NCBI GenBank assembly: GCA_963753245.1 | Contig: CAVWBK010000002.1 | Location: 558,001 to 622,000 of the forward strand | DNA from: VRUE01 sp963753245 | GTDB lineage: Bacteria; Actinomycetota; Thermoleophilia; Solirubrobacterales; 70-9 | Direction: 5' to 3' | Length of the DNA: 64,000 nucleotides | Part shown: in pieces, positions 1 to 7,175 of the stretch | Position numbering within the stretch: the stretch's first letter is position 1 | Layout of the letters: the number at the start of each line of letters is the position of its first letter | Translations under genes and position numbers: made by a program | The notes under the pieces: model-generated | The model's input: the letters and a program-made list of their open reading frames with translations, nothing else | What the model was told of the DNA's origin: nothing | Databases searched by the model: none

Positions 1-632
1 TTTCGCCTGCGCCGGACCAAGAGGACCGCAGCTCCACCGCCGAGAACGATCAGCAGGCCGACGATGATAAACGGCAACTTCGAGGTGTTGGCGGGACCGA
101 CCCAGTACAGCGTGCCGTGGATCGCTCCTTTCTTGCCGTCGATGCGCAGTGGTATTTCGTAGTCATAGATCTTGGTTTTCTTGCTCTGGTCCTTGACCTG
201 GGGGGGGATGGCTTCTGAGCCATAGTGCATCCGGTGGTCGTGCCAGAGGAAGGTGCCGGAGTGATCGAACGTCATCCACTTCGGCGGCGCTTTTGCGTTG
301 GCGCTCGCCGGCACTTCGGCGGTCGGAAAGCGTGTGTCATTGAGGAAGTAGGCCGGCGAGCGTTCGTTGACCTGGACCGTGCCGTTTTTGAGCACGCGCG
401 CGTAGGGCTCGTCTTCGTAGCCGTAGATAACGACTTCATGGCCGTGTTGATCGACCAGTTCGAAGTAGCTGTCGTAGTCGAGGACGTGGAAGCTGACTTC
501 CGGCACACTCGGCGTCACGCTGTCGATCACCGAGCGATAATTGGGGTTGCCTCCGTGCCCCCATGCCGGGGAGACACTCAGCAGGACGAGCGTAGTTGTG
601 ATCGCGGCGATTGCGGCCAGGTGCTTGCGCAC
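1..632 (-). CDS. Secreted, C-terminally membrane-anchored protein of unknown function (3' end outside window)
   Basis: Reading leftward from a GTG at 632 (AGGAAAG five bases upstream) the frame stays open to the window edge, giving at least 210 residues. Residues 1-25 form a signal peptide (VRKHLAAIAAITTTLVLL, ending SPAWGHG). The mature part contains a conserved-looking FLWHDHRMHYGSE segment with clustered histidines. The last visible part is a single hydrophobic helix (LPFIIVGLLIVLGGGAAVLL) followed by RRRRK, so the protein is exported and held in the membrane by its C-terminus. The histidine cluster could bind metal, but no family was recognised. The gene upstream on the same strand (683-1012) encodes a small membrane protein and may be co-transcribed. 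Confidence 0.8.
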   Translation of the reverse strand, partial: MRKHLAAIAAITTTLVLLSVSPAWGHGGNPNYRSVIDSVTPSVPEVSFHVLDYDSYFELVDQHGHEVVIYGYEDEPYARVLKNGTVQVNERSPAYFLNDTRFPTAEVPASANAKAPPKWMTFDHSGTFLWHDHRMHYGSEAIPPQVKDQSKKTKIYDYEIPLRIDGKKGAIHGTLYWVGPANTSKLPFIIVGLLIVLGGGAAVLLVRRRR

Positions 633-682
633 AGGCTTTCCTTTCGGTCACGCGCGGCAACCAAAAGCAGTGGCCGTCCGCG

Positions 683-1012
683 CTAGGTCTGAGGAAGGAG
701 AAGTGGGGGTGGCGGTCGCTCGGCCAGCGAGAATGCGACCAGGCGGGTGCCGCGAGGAAGCCAAGTTGTGGGTCGCCGTGGGGTGGCGATCGGCGCCAGC
801 GATGAACGTCGCCGCTGGGGGAGCCCGCTGTCGACCAGCCTGATGATCAGCTCGTGGCCTGGGTAGCGGCCGGCGAGGAGGGGCGCGATGATCAGAAGCG
901 CCGGCGCAAGAAACAGGATGACATCGGTGGACCCCGCGAATGCGAGTGCGAGCGCCCAGCAAGCGGTAATCGCGAAGGCGCCCAACCCTGCAAAACGACA
1001 CACGAGTCGCAT
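683..1012 (-). CDS. Small membrane protein, two helices, unknown function
   Basis: A 109-residue protein beginning MRLVCRFAGLGAFAITACWA. Two hydrophobic segments (about residues 5-25 and 30-50) are followed by a basic, proline-rich tail that is probably cytoplasmic. The ATG at 1012 was chosen over a TTG at 1081 because the hydrophobic helix starts there, though no strong Shine-Dalgarno is visible. It lies 50 bases upstream of the secreted protein at 1-632 in the same direction, so a two-gene unit is likely. No family is recognised and the function is unknown. Confidence 0.55.
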   Translation of the reverse strand: MRLVCRFAGLGAFAITACWALALAFAGSTDVILFLAPALLIIAPLLAGRYPGHELIIRLVDSGLPQRRRSSLAPIATPRRPTTWLPRGTRLVAFSLAERPPPPLLLPQT

Positions 1013-1180
1013 GGATAAGAACGCTAGCGGAAATGACTCAATCCTGAGTAATGGATCCGGGCCAGGTTCCACCGGGCCCAACGCGGCGCAGCAGGTGGAT
1101 CAATCTGATTTGCCCACCGGACGCGGTTTAGTCATCATGAGAGCTCCGCTTGGGCAGCGGATTCCAGAAAGGACCCGCTA

Positions 1181-1873
1181 GTGCACCCACGAGGATCGCT
1201 CACCTACGCCAACGTCGTCTCGACCCTCTGCCTCTGCTTGCTGGTTGGCGGCGGAGTGGCCTACGCGGCCACGCAGTTGCCTGCAAACAGCGTCGGAACG
1301 AAGCAGATCAAAAAAGGGGCGGTCACGCAGGCCAAGATCAGCGTCGGTGCCCAAATGGCATTGAGGGCTCAACAGGGTGAGAAAGGCGAAAGGGGCGAAA
1401 GAGGTCTCCCTGGGCCACCCGGACCGGCGAACGGACCGGCCGGAGGGGCGCTCAGCGGAACCTATCCCAACCCCCGCTTGGCAGCGGCGGAAGCGTTTCA
1501 CCCCGTGAGTGAATTTGGTGATTGCTCCGGGAAAACGGAATGGGCGAATATGGCCGCGATCAACCCCAACTTCCCCACAGCGGCGTACTTTCGTGATCCT
1601 TATGGGATCGTCCACCTGCGGGGCGCCGTCTACTGCCCCGGTCTAGCACCGGAAGCGCGGCGGGGGATTTTCGACCTTCCCCCTGGCTTTGTACCGCCGC
1701 TGGCCGAGCAGTTCAGCATCGCGGGTGAACAGGGCCCCACCGAGGGCGAAGTGGCGAGCAACGGGACCGTGATCTGGCTCGGCACCGGGACTAATCCCGG
1801 CGCCAACGGCTATCTCTCTCTGAATGGTGTCTCGTTTCGCTGTGAGCCCTCAGGGGTGAGCGGCTGCCCCTGA
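1181..1873 (+). CDS. Exported protein with collagen-like stretch
   Basis: A 230-residue protein starting at GTG (AAAGGA about ten bases upstream). A signal or anchor helix lies at residues 10-30 (VVSTLCLCLLVGGGVAYAA). It is followed by LPANSVGTKQIKKGAVT, a motif that recurs in exported proteins of Solirubrobacterales-type actinobacteria, then a short collagen-like Gly-X-Y run (GEKGERGERGLPGPPGP) and GALSGTYPNPRLA. The C-terminal half (about 110-230) has four cysteines and looks like a small beta-rich domain. The role is unknown; the layout suggests a cell-surface stalk plus head. It is divergent from the gene at 683-1012. Confidence 0.8.
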   Translation: MHPRGSLTYANVVSTLCLCLLVGGGVAYAATQLPANSVGTKQIKKGAVTQAKISVGAQMALRAQQGEKGERGERGLPGPPGPANGPAGGALSGTYPNPRLAAAEAFHPVSEFGDCSGKTEWANMAAINPNFPTAAYFRDPYGIVHLRGAVYCPGLAPEARRGIFDLPPGFVPPLAEQFSIAGEQGPTEGEVASNGTVIWLGTGTNPGANGYLSLNGVSFRCEPSGVSGCP

Positions 1874-2034
1874 ACTAAGCTCTTGCGATCCGAGCGTTGT
1901 CGCTCGAAGCTAGCCAGGGTCGCGTGCCATAAAGGCACAGGTGTGGATGCGCTGGACGTGGAGACCCTCGCCTGGTCAGATTCAGGGCCCCGCCACCAGC
2001 GCGGGTTCACCAGTTAACCGCCGCGGTGACCTGA

Positions 2035-2187
2035 GCCACCGGTTACGGTGTCGCGATCGGAAAGTTCTATGACGCCACCTGGGGGAGGGGCTTCGCCGCC
2101 CTCTATGACCGCGGCCTGCGGAGCTCCGAAGACGCAGGACTACGCGAGACGCGCCGAAGGACGCTGGCCCAGGCCAGCGGCCGCAGC
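2035..2187 (+). other. In-frame methyltransferase N-terminal coding sequence with no start codon
   Basis: From just after the TGA at 2032-2034 the reading frame of the methyltransferase at 2188 is open, and it reads as a typical N-terminus of that family (FYDATWGRGFAALYDRGLR, then a basic helix leading into VEVGAGTG). No ATG, GTG or TTG occurs in frame here. A GTG-ACC pair sits directly before the in-frame TGA. The segment is therefore coding-like but cannot be started conventionally, which points to a recent nonsense or indel change, a non-standard start, or a sequence error. Confidence 0.45.
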
Positions 2188-2697
2188 GTGGAGGTGGGCG
2201 CCGGCACCGGTGCCAATCTAGGCCTCTACCCAGAGACCATCGATGAGCTGCTGCTTGTCGAGCCCGACCCTCACATGCTCAGGAGGCTGCGAGCAAGGGT
2301 CACCGAGTCGGGCCTCGCCGCGCAGGTGTTGAGCGCTCCGGCGGAACACCTGCCGTTTGAGAACGCGAGCATCGACACCGTCGTTTTCACCCTGGTGCTC
2401 TGCACGATTGCTGACCCGGGAGCGGCGTTGGCCGAGGCCGCCCGCGTCTTGCGAGGCGGTGGGCGACTGTTATTCGTCGAGCACGTGCGCGCCACCGATC
2501 CAGGCCTCGCTCGCTGGCAGGATCGCCTTGAGCGGCCCTGGCGCTTCTTCGCCGATGGCTGTTACTGCAACCGCGACACGATCGCGAGGATCGAGGCATC
2601 GCCGCTGACCCTTGAGAGCACCGATCCCGGGCAGCTACCGAAGGCCCCGGCGCTGATCCGACCGCTGGTCAGTGGCACCGCAATCCGGGCGCGCTGA
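2188..2697 (+). CDS. Class I SAM-dependent methyltransferase, probably 5'-truncated
   Basis: From the first canonical start (GTG at 2188) 169 residues are encoded: SAM motif I VEVGAGTGANLGLYP at the very N-terminus, an acidic residue after strand 2 (LLLVEPDPHML), APAEHLPFENASIDTVVFTLVL (motifs II/III), and ALAEAARVLRGGGRLLFVEHV. This is the UbiE/COQ5-like methyltransferase fold; the substrate is unknown. Starting here would remove the usual N-terminal helix, and matching coding sequence is present upstream at 2035-2187 without a start codon. The stop overlaps the next ATG (TGATG), so the 88-residue protein downstream is translationally coupled. It may be a decaying gene. Confidence 0.65.
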   Translation: MEVGAGTGANLGLYPETIDELLLVEPDPHMLRRLRARVTESGLAAQVLSAPAEHLPFENASIDTVVFTLVLCTIADPGAALAEAARVLRGGGRLLFVEHVRATDPGLARWQDRLERPWRFFADGCYCNRDTIARIEASPLTLESTDPGQLPKAPALIRPLVSGTAIRAR

Positions 2698-2963
2698 TGG
2701 AGAATCTTCCCGATCTGCAGCACGTCGTCGGGCCGGTCGCCGACAAAGTGACGATCTGGCCGCATGAGGACGGCAACTACGGCGTCGATGCGACGTTTTA
2801 CGGCGTCTCAGGCTTCGAGGATCTGGCCCGCCACGAGGAGATGCTGAAGCACGCCGGTGCTACCTACTCGCTGCGACAGGAGCTCGACCGGGGCTGGACC
2901 ATTCGTTTTGGCCCGATCTCCCATCGCCAGGCCCTGCAGGTGGTTGAGGCCTTCATCGTCTGA
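2697..2963 (+). CDS. Small soluble protein, unknown function
   Basis: An 88-residue acidic protein (MENLPDLQHVVGPVADKVTI...) with no signal peptide, membrane segment or cysteine. A predicted alpha/beta pattern ends in GWTIRFGPISHRQALQVVEAF. The start overlaps the methyltransferase stop by one base (TGATG) and has no Shine-Dalgarno of its own, so expression probably depends on re-initiation after the upstream gene. No family is recognised. The coupling suggests a shared function or regulation with the methyltransferase, but this is inference. Confidence 0.6.
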   Translation: MENLPDLQHVVGPVADKVTIWPHEDGNYGVDATFYGVSGFEDLARHEEMLKHAGATYSLRQELDRGWTIRFGPISHRQALQVVEAFIV

Positions 2964-3014
2964 TAACGCACGATAATGGTGGTTATGTGAACCTGGAGCC
3001 AGAATCGGCGCGGC

Positions 3015-3782
3015 TCAGCCCGCTGCCCGGGTGATCGCTTCTTCCAGTTCGCTCGATTCCACCGTCCCCAGCGTTTCCAGTCCTTCCACGCCGGGACCCT
3101 TGACCGCGAATGACGGCGTTCCTTCAAATTCGAGCCGTTCGGCTTCGGCCGTGGTGCTCCTGACCTCGGCGAGGATCCGCTTGCTTTTGCGTTCGCGATC
3201 CCAGCGCGCGATGTCGGGCACCTTGGCCTTCTTGGCTATCGCGGTCATGAATTCGTTGGTGACGTAGGGCTGGGTCTCGTCGCCCTGGTTTCGGTAAAAG
3301 AGCTCGATGAAATTCCAGGCGCGCCCCTGTTCACCGGCGGCAAGCGCCGCTGCGCCAGCCGGAATCGACTGTTCGTCGATGATCGTGTAGTTGCGGAATT
3401 CGATCTTCCCGATACCGCTGCGGACCTTTGATTCGATCACCTTCGGGACGACCTGTTCTGAAAATGCCTTGCAGACCGGGCACTTGAGATCCCCGAACTC
3501 GACCAGGGTCGCCTTGGCGCCGGGATCGCCGAGAGTTGTGCCGTGCTGCGGGATCCCTTCGAGCAGCGATTCCACCGAGCCGACCTGCCCGATATTGTTG
3601 GCGTCCCCGCCGCTTGACTTATTCGCCTCGACAATGATCAGGACGAGGACAACGGCGACCACCAGGAAGGCTGCGCCACTGGCGAGCTGCAAGAGGCGCC
3701 GGCGGCGGCCCTGCGCACCGGCATCCGCTTCAGCCTGGATCCGCTCTTCGCGGCGGCGCTCGCGGTCTTTGCTACCACTCAT
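3015..3782 (-). CDS. Membrane-anchored DsbA-like thiol oxidoreductase
   Basis: A 255-residue protein with a basic N-terminal cytoplasmic tail, one transmembrane helix (about 32-52), then an extracytoplasmic thioredoxin-fold domain. The active site is CPVC at residues 101-104 after the strand TLVEFGDLK, and the cis-proline motif is in FEGTPSFAV. This is the DsbA_4 / thioredoxin_4 type used for disulfide formation in exported proteins. The gene overlaps the VKOR gene upstream by four bases (ATGA), which matches the known VKOR-DsbA pairing in actinobacteria, where VKOR re-oxidises the DsbA partner using menaquinone. Confidence 0.9.
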   Translation of the reverse strand: MSGSKDRERRREERIQAEADAGAQGRRRRLLQLASGAAFLVVAVVLVLIIVEANKSSGGDANNIGQVGSVESLLEGIPQHGTTLGDPGAKATLVEFGDLKCPVCKAFSEQVVPKVIESKVRSGIGKIEFRNYTIIDEQSIPAGAAALAAGEQGRAWNFIELFYRNQGDETQPYVTNEFMTAIAKKAKVPDIARWDRERKSKRILAEVRSTTAEAERLEFEGTPSFAVKGPGVEGLETLGTVESSELEEAITRAAG

Positions 3783-4210
3783 GACGGCTTCCCCACATAG
3801 CCGAGCATACGGATCGTGTTAAAGGCGAAGAGCAATGTCATCACGATTGCGCTCGAGACGCACCACTGGCATACCGCTTCGATCTGAAACAGCTCCAGAT
3901 AGGTCAGATAGACGCTATAGCCGAAACCGAGCAAGGAGATCGCGAAGCCACCCATGCGGGCGGCATCGCCACGGGTCATCGCCGCGACGAAGAGCAGCAC
4001 GTAGCCGAGGATCCCGAAGATCGCGATGTTGATTCCCGCTAGATGTGAGTAGGAGCTGTTCGCGACGGTTTCACATCCATGGCTACCGCCAAGGCAGACC
4101 GGGCTACCGCCCCCAGAGTCGGCTATCGCGATGTAGGTGGCGACTGCGACGCCGAGGGTCGAGAGGAAGGTGGCCACTCCGCGCAGCGTCCCCTCCGCCG
4201 GGGCCTTCAA
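3779..4210 (-). CDS. Vitamin K epoxide reductase family protein (DsbB-like)
   Basis: A 143-residue polytopic membrane protein with four hydrophobic helices. Two loop cysteines (C39, C46) and the quinone-proximal CQWC pair (C114, C117) are all present, as required for electron transfer from a DsbA partner to a quinone. The start chosen is TTG at 4210 with AGGTGGGA upstream. The stop overlaps the ATG of the DsbA-like gene, so the two are made together and form one oxidative-folding module. VKOR replaces DsbB in many actinobacteria. No fused thioredoxin domain is present; the partner is the separate downstream gene. Confidence 0.9.
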   Translation of the reverse strand: MKAPAEGTLRGVATFLSTLGVAVATYIAIADSGGGSPVCLGGSHGCETVANSSYSHLAGINIAIFGILGYVLLFVAAMTRGDAARMGGFAISLLGFGYSVYLTYLELFQIEAVCQWCVSSAIVMTLLFAFNTIRMLGYVGKPS

Positions 4211-4224
4211 CTCGAGCGTCCCAC

Positions 4225-4587
4225 CTAGCCGCGCCTGCGGCCGAAGAGCCGCCCGAGGGCTCCTGCGCCCGCACCGACACCGGTGATGACCTTGGCCGAA
4301 CCCGCCTCGGGCGGCCCCAGTGCGGCCGCCTCCTCGGCGCTCAGGGTCAGGGTGACCCCGCGCTCGGCGGTTCGCTGCACCTCCGGTGCGTCGGCGAAAC
4401 GGACCTTGCCGTCGGTTCCCTTAAAGACGACCCCATCAAAAATATGCTCGCGTGCATTGTCGAGCACCTCGCGGACTAGCCCGATCTCGACCCCATCGGC
4501 GTCGTATACGGGGGTGCCCGGCACAACAGCCAAATAGTGGATCGCGGCGCCGTCGTCGACCGCTCCGCTCTCACCCAGCTCGCTCAC
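4225..4587 (-). CDS. PRC-barrel domain protein
   Basis: A 120-residue protein starting at GTG. Residues 18-75 have the pattern of a PRC-barrel-like beta domain (GTPVYDADGVEIGLVREVLD, then HIFDGVVFKGTDGKVRFADA). After it comes a short acidic helix (LSAEEAAAL) and a glycine- and arginine-rich tail ending GRLFGRRRG. PRC-barrels act in RNA processing (RimM), photosynthesis and as generic binding domains, so the specific role is open. It is 14 bases upstream of the VKOR gene and four bases downstream of the hydrolase, so probably in the same operon. Confidence 0.65.
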   Translation of the reverse strand: MSELGESGAVDDGAAIHYLAVVPGTPVYDADGVEIGLVREVLDNAREHIFDGVVFKGTDGKVRFADAPEVQRTAERGVTLTLSAEEAAALGPPEAGSAKVITGVGAGAGALGRLFGRRRG

Positions 4588-4591
4588 GGCT

Positions 4592-5452
4592 TCATTCTTG
4601 CGTTTTCGAACGATCGGCGCCGGCGCAGAACTCGGCGATCGCCCGCGAGAGCCGCCCGCCCTGCCAGGCTAACGGTGAACTACCCTCCTCCTCGCTGATC
4701 AGCTGAGCACCGGGAATGCTCTTTGCGTAGAGCTCGGCGACCGCGCGTGGATGGCCGGGGTCGGCGGCGTCGCCGCTGGCCACGAGCAGGGTCGAAACCC
4801 GCAGCCGGGCAAGCTCCGCGAGTGTGCCAAAGGGCCGCGAGCCCGGCACCTCGCGCAGCGCCGCCGCCACGGCCTCGAGATGGAGGTGGGCCGACATCCG
4901 CTCCCGTGTGAAGCGCAACACCGAGCCTCGCCAGGCGGGGTCGATCTCCTGGTTGCGATCAATGTAGTCAACGAAGCCGTCGATCCCGCCCTGCTCGAGC
5001 GCCGTCGCGAGGCCATTCCAGTAGTCCAGCGATCCGGGCGCGATCTGACCGTCGTAAACGGGCCCAATCAGGATCAGCGCCGCGAGCCGCTCGGGGTGCG
5101 CGAGGCCGTAGGCGAGCGCCGTGTGAGCACCCATCGAGTGCCCAGCGAGCACGACCGGGCCCCCGCCCACCTGCTCTTCGATGACCCGCTCGAGGTCGCC
5201 GAGCAGCTGCGGGTATCCATAACCATCGCCGGGCGGAGCGGGATCGGAGCTGCCGTGGCCGCGCGCGTCGTAGGAGATCAACCGATACCCGGCGCGCTCT
5301 AGCGCCCGCGAACCGTGCACGACGTAGCGGCGGGTCGCGGTGATGCCATGACAAAGGACGATCGGAGTGCCCTCCCCCACGGCCTCACCACGAATCGCCG
5401 GGGCGCTGCCGATCGTGAATTCAGTCGCCGGGCGCGATCCGCGGCTGGCCAT
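4592..5452 (-). CDS. Alpha/beta hydrolase lacking the usual catalytic histidine
   Basis: A 286-residue alpha/beta-hydrolase fold protein: oxyanion segment LCHGITATRR, YDARGHGSSD, nucleophile elbow GHSMG (S106), a cap region (about 135-205) and a VASGDAADPGHP acid turn (D228 or D231). The C-terminal loop that normally carries the catalytic histidine (GAGHxP) reads EEEGSSPLAWQGG, with no histidine. Either H234 or another residue substitutes, or the protein is not a standard hydrolase. The start ATG overlaps the peroxiredoxin stop (TGATG), so it is coupled to that gene. Substrate unknown. Confidence 0.8.
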   Translation of the reverse strand: MASRGSRPATEFTIGSAPAIRGEAVGEGTPIVLCHGITATRRYVVHGSRALERAGYRLISYDARGHGSSDPAPPGDGYGYPQLLGDLERVIEEQVGGGPVVLAGHSMGAHTALAYGLAHPERLAALILIGPVYDGQIAPGSLDYWNGLATALEQGGIDGFVDYIDRNQEIDPAWRGSVLRFTRERMSAHLHLEAVAAALREVPGSRPFGTLAELARLRVSTLLVASGDAADPGHPRAVAELYAKSIPGAQLISEEEGSSPLAWQGGRLSRAIAEFCAGADRSKTQE

Positions 5453-5904
5453 CAGCTGAGGGTGGCGACCGCCTGCTCGAGGTCGGCGACGGTCTCATAG
5501 GTGAGCCCGACAAGGCTGACCTTGCGATAGCGGATCGTGCCCGCCTCATCGATCACGAAGATCGCCCGGCGGATCATCGGGCCGGCGAGGACGCCGTAGG
5601 CCCGCGCAACCTCCTTGTCCCCATCGGCGAGCAGGGGAACGTTGAGACTCTTCTCTTTGGCGAAGCGCTCGTGGGAATCCACCGACTGCGTGGAGATGCC
5701 GAGCACCTCGGCGCCGAGGTTGTCGATCCGCTCGCCCTCGTCGCGGTATGAGCAGAACTGCTTGGTGCAGACCGCAGTGAAATCGCCGGGATAGAAAGCG
5801 AGCACGACCTTGCGGCCGCGGTAGTCCGATAGACGGTAGGTCTTCTCGCCGGTACCCCGCAGCTCGAAATCGGGTGCTGCGTCGCCGACGTCGACCTTGG
5901 CCAT
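5452..5904 (-). CDS. Bcp/PrxQ-type peroxiredoxin
   Basis: A 150-residue AhpC/TSA family peroxiredoxin that reduces peroxides with a cysteine thiol. The motif DFTAVCTKQFCSYRD carries the peroxidatic C46 and a resolving C51 five residues later, the arrangement of atypical two-cysteine PrxQ/Bcp enzymes. The N-terminal APDFELRG and the later GPMIRRAIFVIDEAGTIRY are typical of the family. It precedes the alpha/beta hydrolase with a one-base overlap and follows the cyclophilin by ten bases, in a run of stress and folding genes. A second, one-cysteine peroxiredoxin lies at 40851-41303. Confidence 0.9.
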   Translation of the reverse strand: MAKVDVGDAAPDFELRGTGEKTYRLSDYRGRKVVLAFYPGDFTAVCTKQFCSYRDEGERIDNLGAEVLGISTQSVDSHERFAKEKSLNVPLLADGDKEVARAYGVLAGPMIRRAIFVIDEAGTIRYRKVSLVGLTYETVADLEQAVATLS

Positions 5905-5914
5905 CGGGTCAAGC

Positions 5915-6598
5915 CTAGCCCTTCTTGATCGTGACCTTTTCCATCAGGATCGTCTGTTTGGGTTTTTCGGCCGAGGTGCCGAGCTTGCCGATGTGCTCGA
6001 CCACGCCAAGTCCCTTGCTGACCCTGCCGAGCAGCGCGTATTCGGGCGGCAGGCCGGCATCGGCTCCGGTGACGACAAAGAACTGACTGCCCGAGCTCCC
6101 GGGCGGGTCGGACCCGCTCTTGGCCATTGCCACCACACCCTTGGTGTAGGTGAGGTTTTTCGGCGGCTTCTCAGTGACCTTGTACCCGGGTCCACCAATC
6201 CCGGTCCCAAGTGGGTCGCCACCCTGGATCACAAAGCCCGGCGCGATCCGGTGGAAGGTGAGGTCGTTGTAGAAGCCCTGGTCGGCAAGGAAGGCGAATG
6301 AGTTGGTCGTCTTCGGCGCCTGCACCGTGGCGAGTTCGATTTCAAAGCTGCCGCAGTTGGTCTTGATCGACGCGGTCGCCGCTTCGCCCTTCTTGAGCAC
6401 CTGCTTGGGGGCCCTAAAGCTGACGTGCTTTGCAGGCGGCGCTTCGACGTGCTTGCAGCCTTCGGCACTGGCGCTCGTCGAGGTGCTCTTCCCGCCACCA
6501 CCGCCGCCGCGACCGATCAGCACCGCCGCGACAACTGCACCCGCGACCAGCGCGAAAACGGCGAGGATGATCCAGCGGCGGTCTAATCCCTGCTCCAT
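5915..6598 (-). CDS. Membrane-anchored cyclophilin-type peptidyl-prolyl isomerase
   Basis: A 227-residue protein with an N-terminal anchor helix (about 9-30, WIILAVFALVAGAVVAAVLIG), a glycine/serine linker and a cyclophilin domain from about residue 70. Recognisable cyclophilin blocks are NSFAFLADQGFYNDLTFHRI, FVIQGGDPLGTG and GSQFFVVTGADAG. These enzymes speed proline isomerisation, here probably outside the membrane. It starts at ATG 6598 and leads the minus-strand group that includes the peroxiredoxin and hydrolase. The spacing to the divergent methyltransferase start is only 20 bases if that gene begins at 6619. Confidence 0.9.
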   Translation of the reverse strand: MEQGLDRRWIILAVFALVAGAVVAAVLIGRGGGGGGKSTSTSASAEGCKHVEAPPAKHVSFRAPKQVLKKGEAATASIKTNCGSFEIELATVQAPKTTNSFAFLADQGFYNDLTFHRIAPGFVIQGGDPLGTGIGGPGYKVTEKPPKNLTYTKGVVAMAKSGSDPPGSSGSQFFVVTGADAGLPPEYALLGRVSKGLGVVEHIGKLGTSAEKPKQTILMEKVTIKKG

Positions 6599-6618
6599 CG
6601 GCCGCGAAGCCTAGAGCA

Positions 6619-7143
6619 ATGCGACCGCTCGCAGCTTGCGATCATCGCCGGGTGGACTCACCGGAGCTGATCGCCCTGGCGGCGGCCACCCTGCACGTCA
6701 CCAACTCGCCCGAGCGGGTGCTCGAGATCGCCTGCGGGGAGGGCGAGCGCACTCTCTTCCTTGCCCGCGAGTACCCGCGAGCGCGGATCCGTGGCGTCGA
6801 TCCCGCGGCCAAGACCATCCGCGCCACCGCAGCGAGGATCGGCCTCGATCCGGAGGGACGGGTCGCGTTCAAGGTGGGTAGCAGCGCTTCCCTGCCCTTT
6901 CCCGATGACCATTTCGACCTGATTGCCCACGGCGGCAGGCCGGTTGCCAGCGCCGAGATCGCCCGGGTGCTTCGCCCCGGTGGTGAACTGATCGCCTTCT
7001 CCTCCTCACGACCGCGCGACCCTCTCGGCCTTCGCGCAGCGGCGCTGCGGCGGCGCCTTTCAAGACTCCGGTTCGAGCAGCTGCACAGCGGCGGCGCGGG
7101 CGGCGGCACTTATCTCCTCGCCCGTCTTTGCAAGTCTCGCTGA
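6619..7143 (+). CDS. Small class I SAM-dependent methyltransferase
   Basis: A 174-residue Rossmann methyltransferase: motif I VLEIACGEGERTLFL, acidic strand-2 end GVDPAAK, SLPFPDDHFDLIAHGG and the ARVLRPGGELIAFSSS motif. The C-terminus is short and arginine-rich. The ATG at 6619 leaves very little promoter space before the divergent cyclophilin; a GTG at 6652 (giving VDSPELIALAAATL) with GCCGGG upstream is an alternative start. It is followed 32 bases later by the lipid kinase gene. Substrate unknown. Confidence 0.7.
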   Translation: MRPLAACDHRRVDSPELIALAAATLHVTNSPERVLEIACGEGERTLFLAREYPRARIRGVDPAAKTIRATAARIGLDPEGRVAFKVGSSASLPFPDDHFDLIAHGGRPVASAEIARVLRPGGELIAFSSSRPRDPLGLRAAALRRRLSRLRFEQLHSGGAGGGTYLLARLCKSR

Positions 7144-7175
7144 GCATCGAGCTGCGACTAGGCTCCGCAGCAAGG

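Noticed and set aside
1810..2010. Minus-strand open frame beginning MNPRWWRGPESDQA
   Set aside because: The phrase resembles translated tRNA 3' ends, and the frame overlaps the secreted-protein gene antisense. It was treated as a tRNA-like remnant signal, not a gene.
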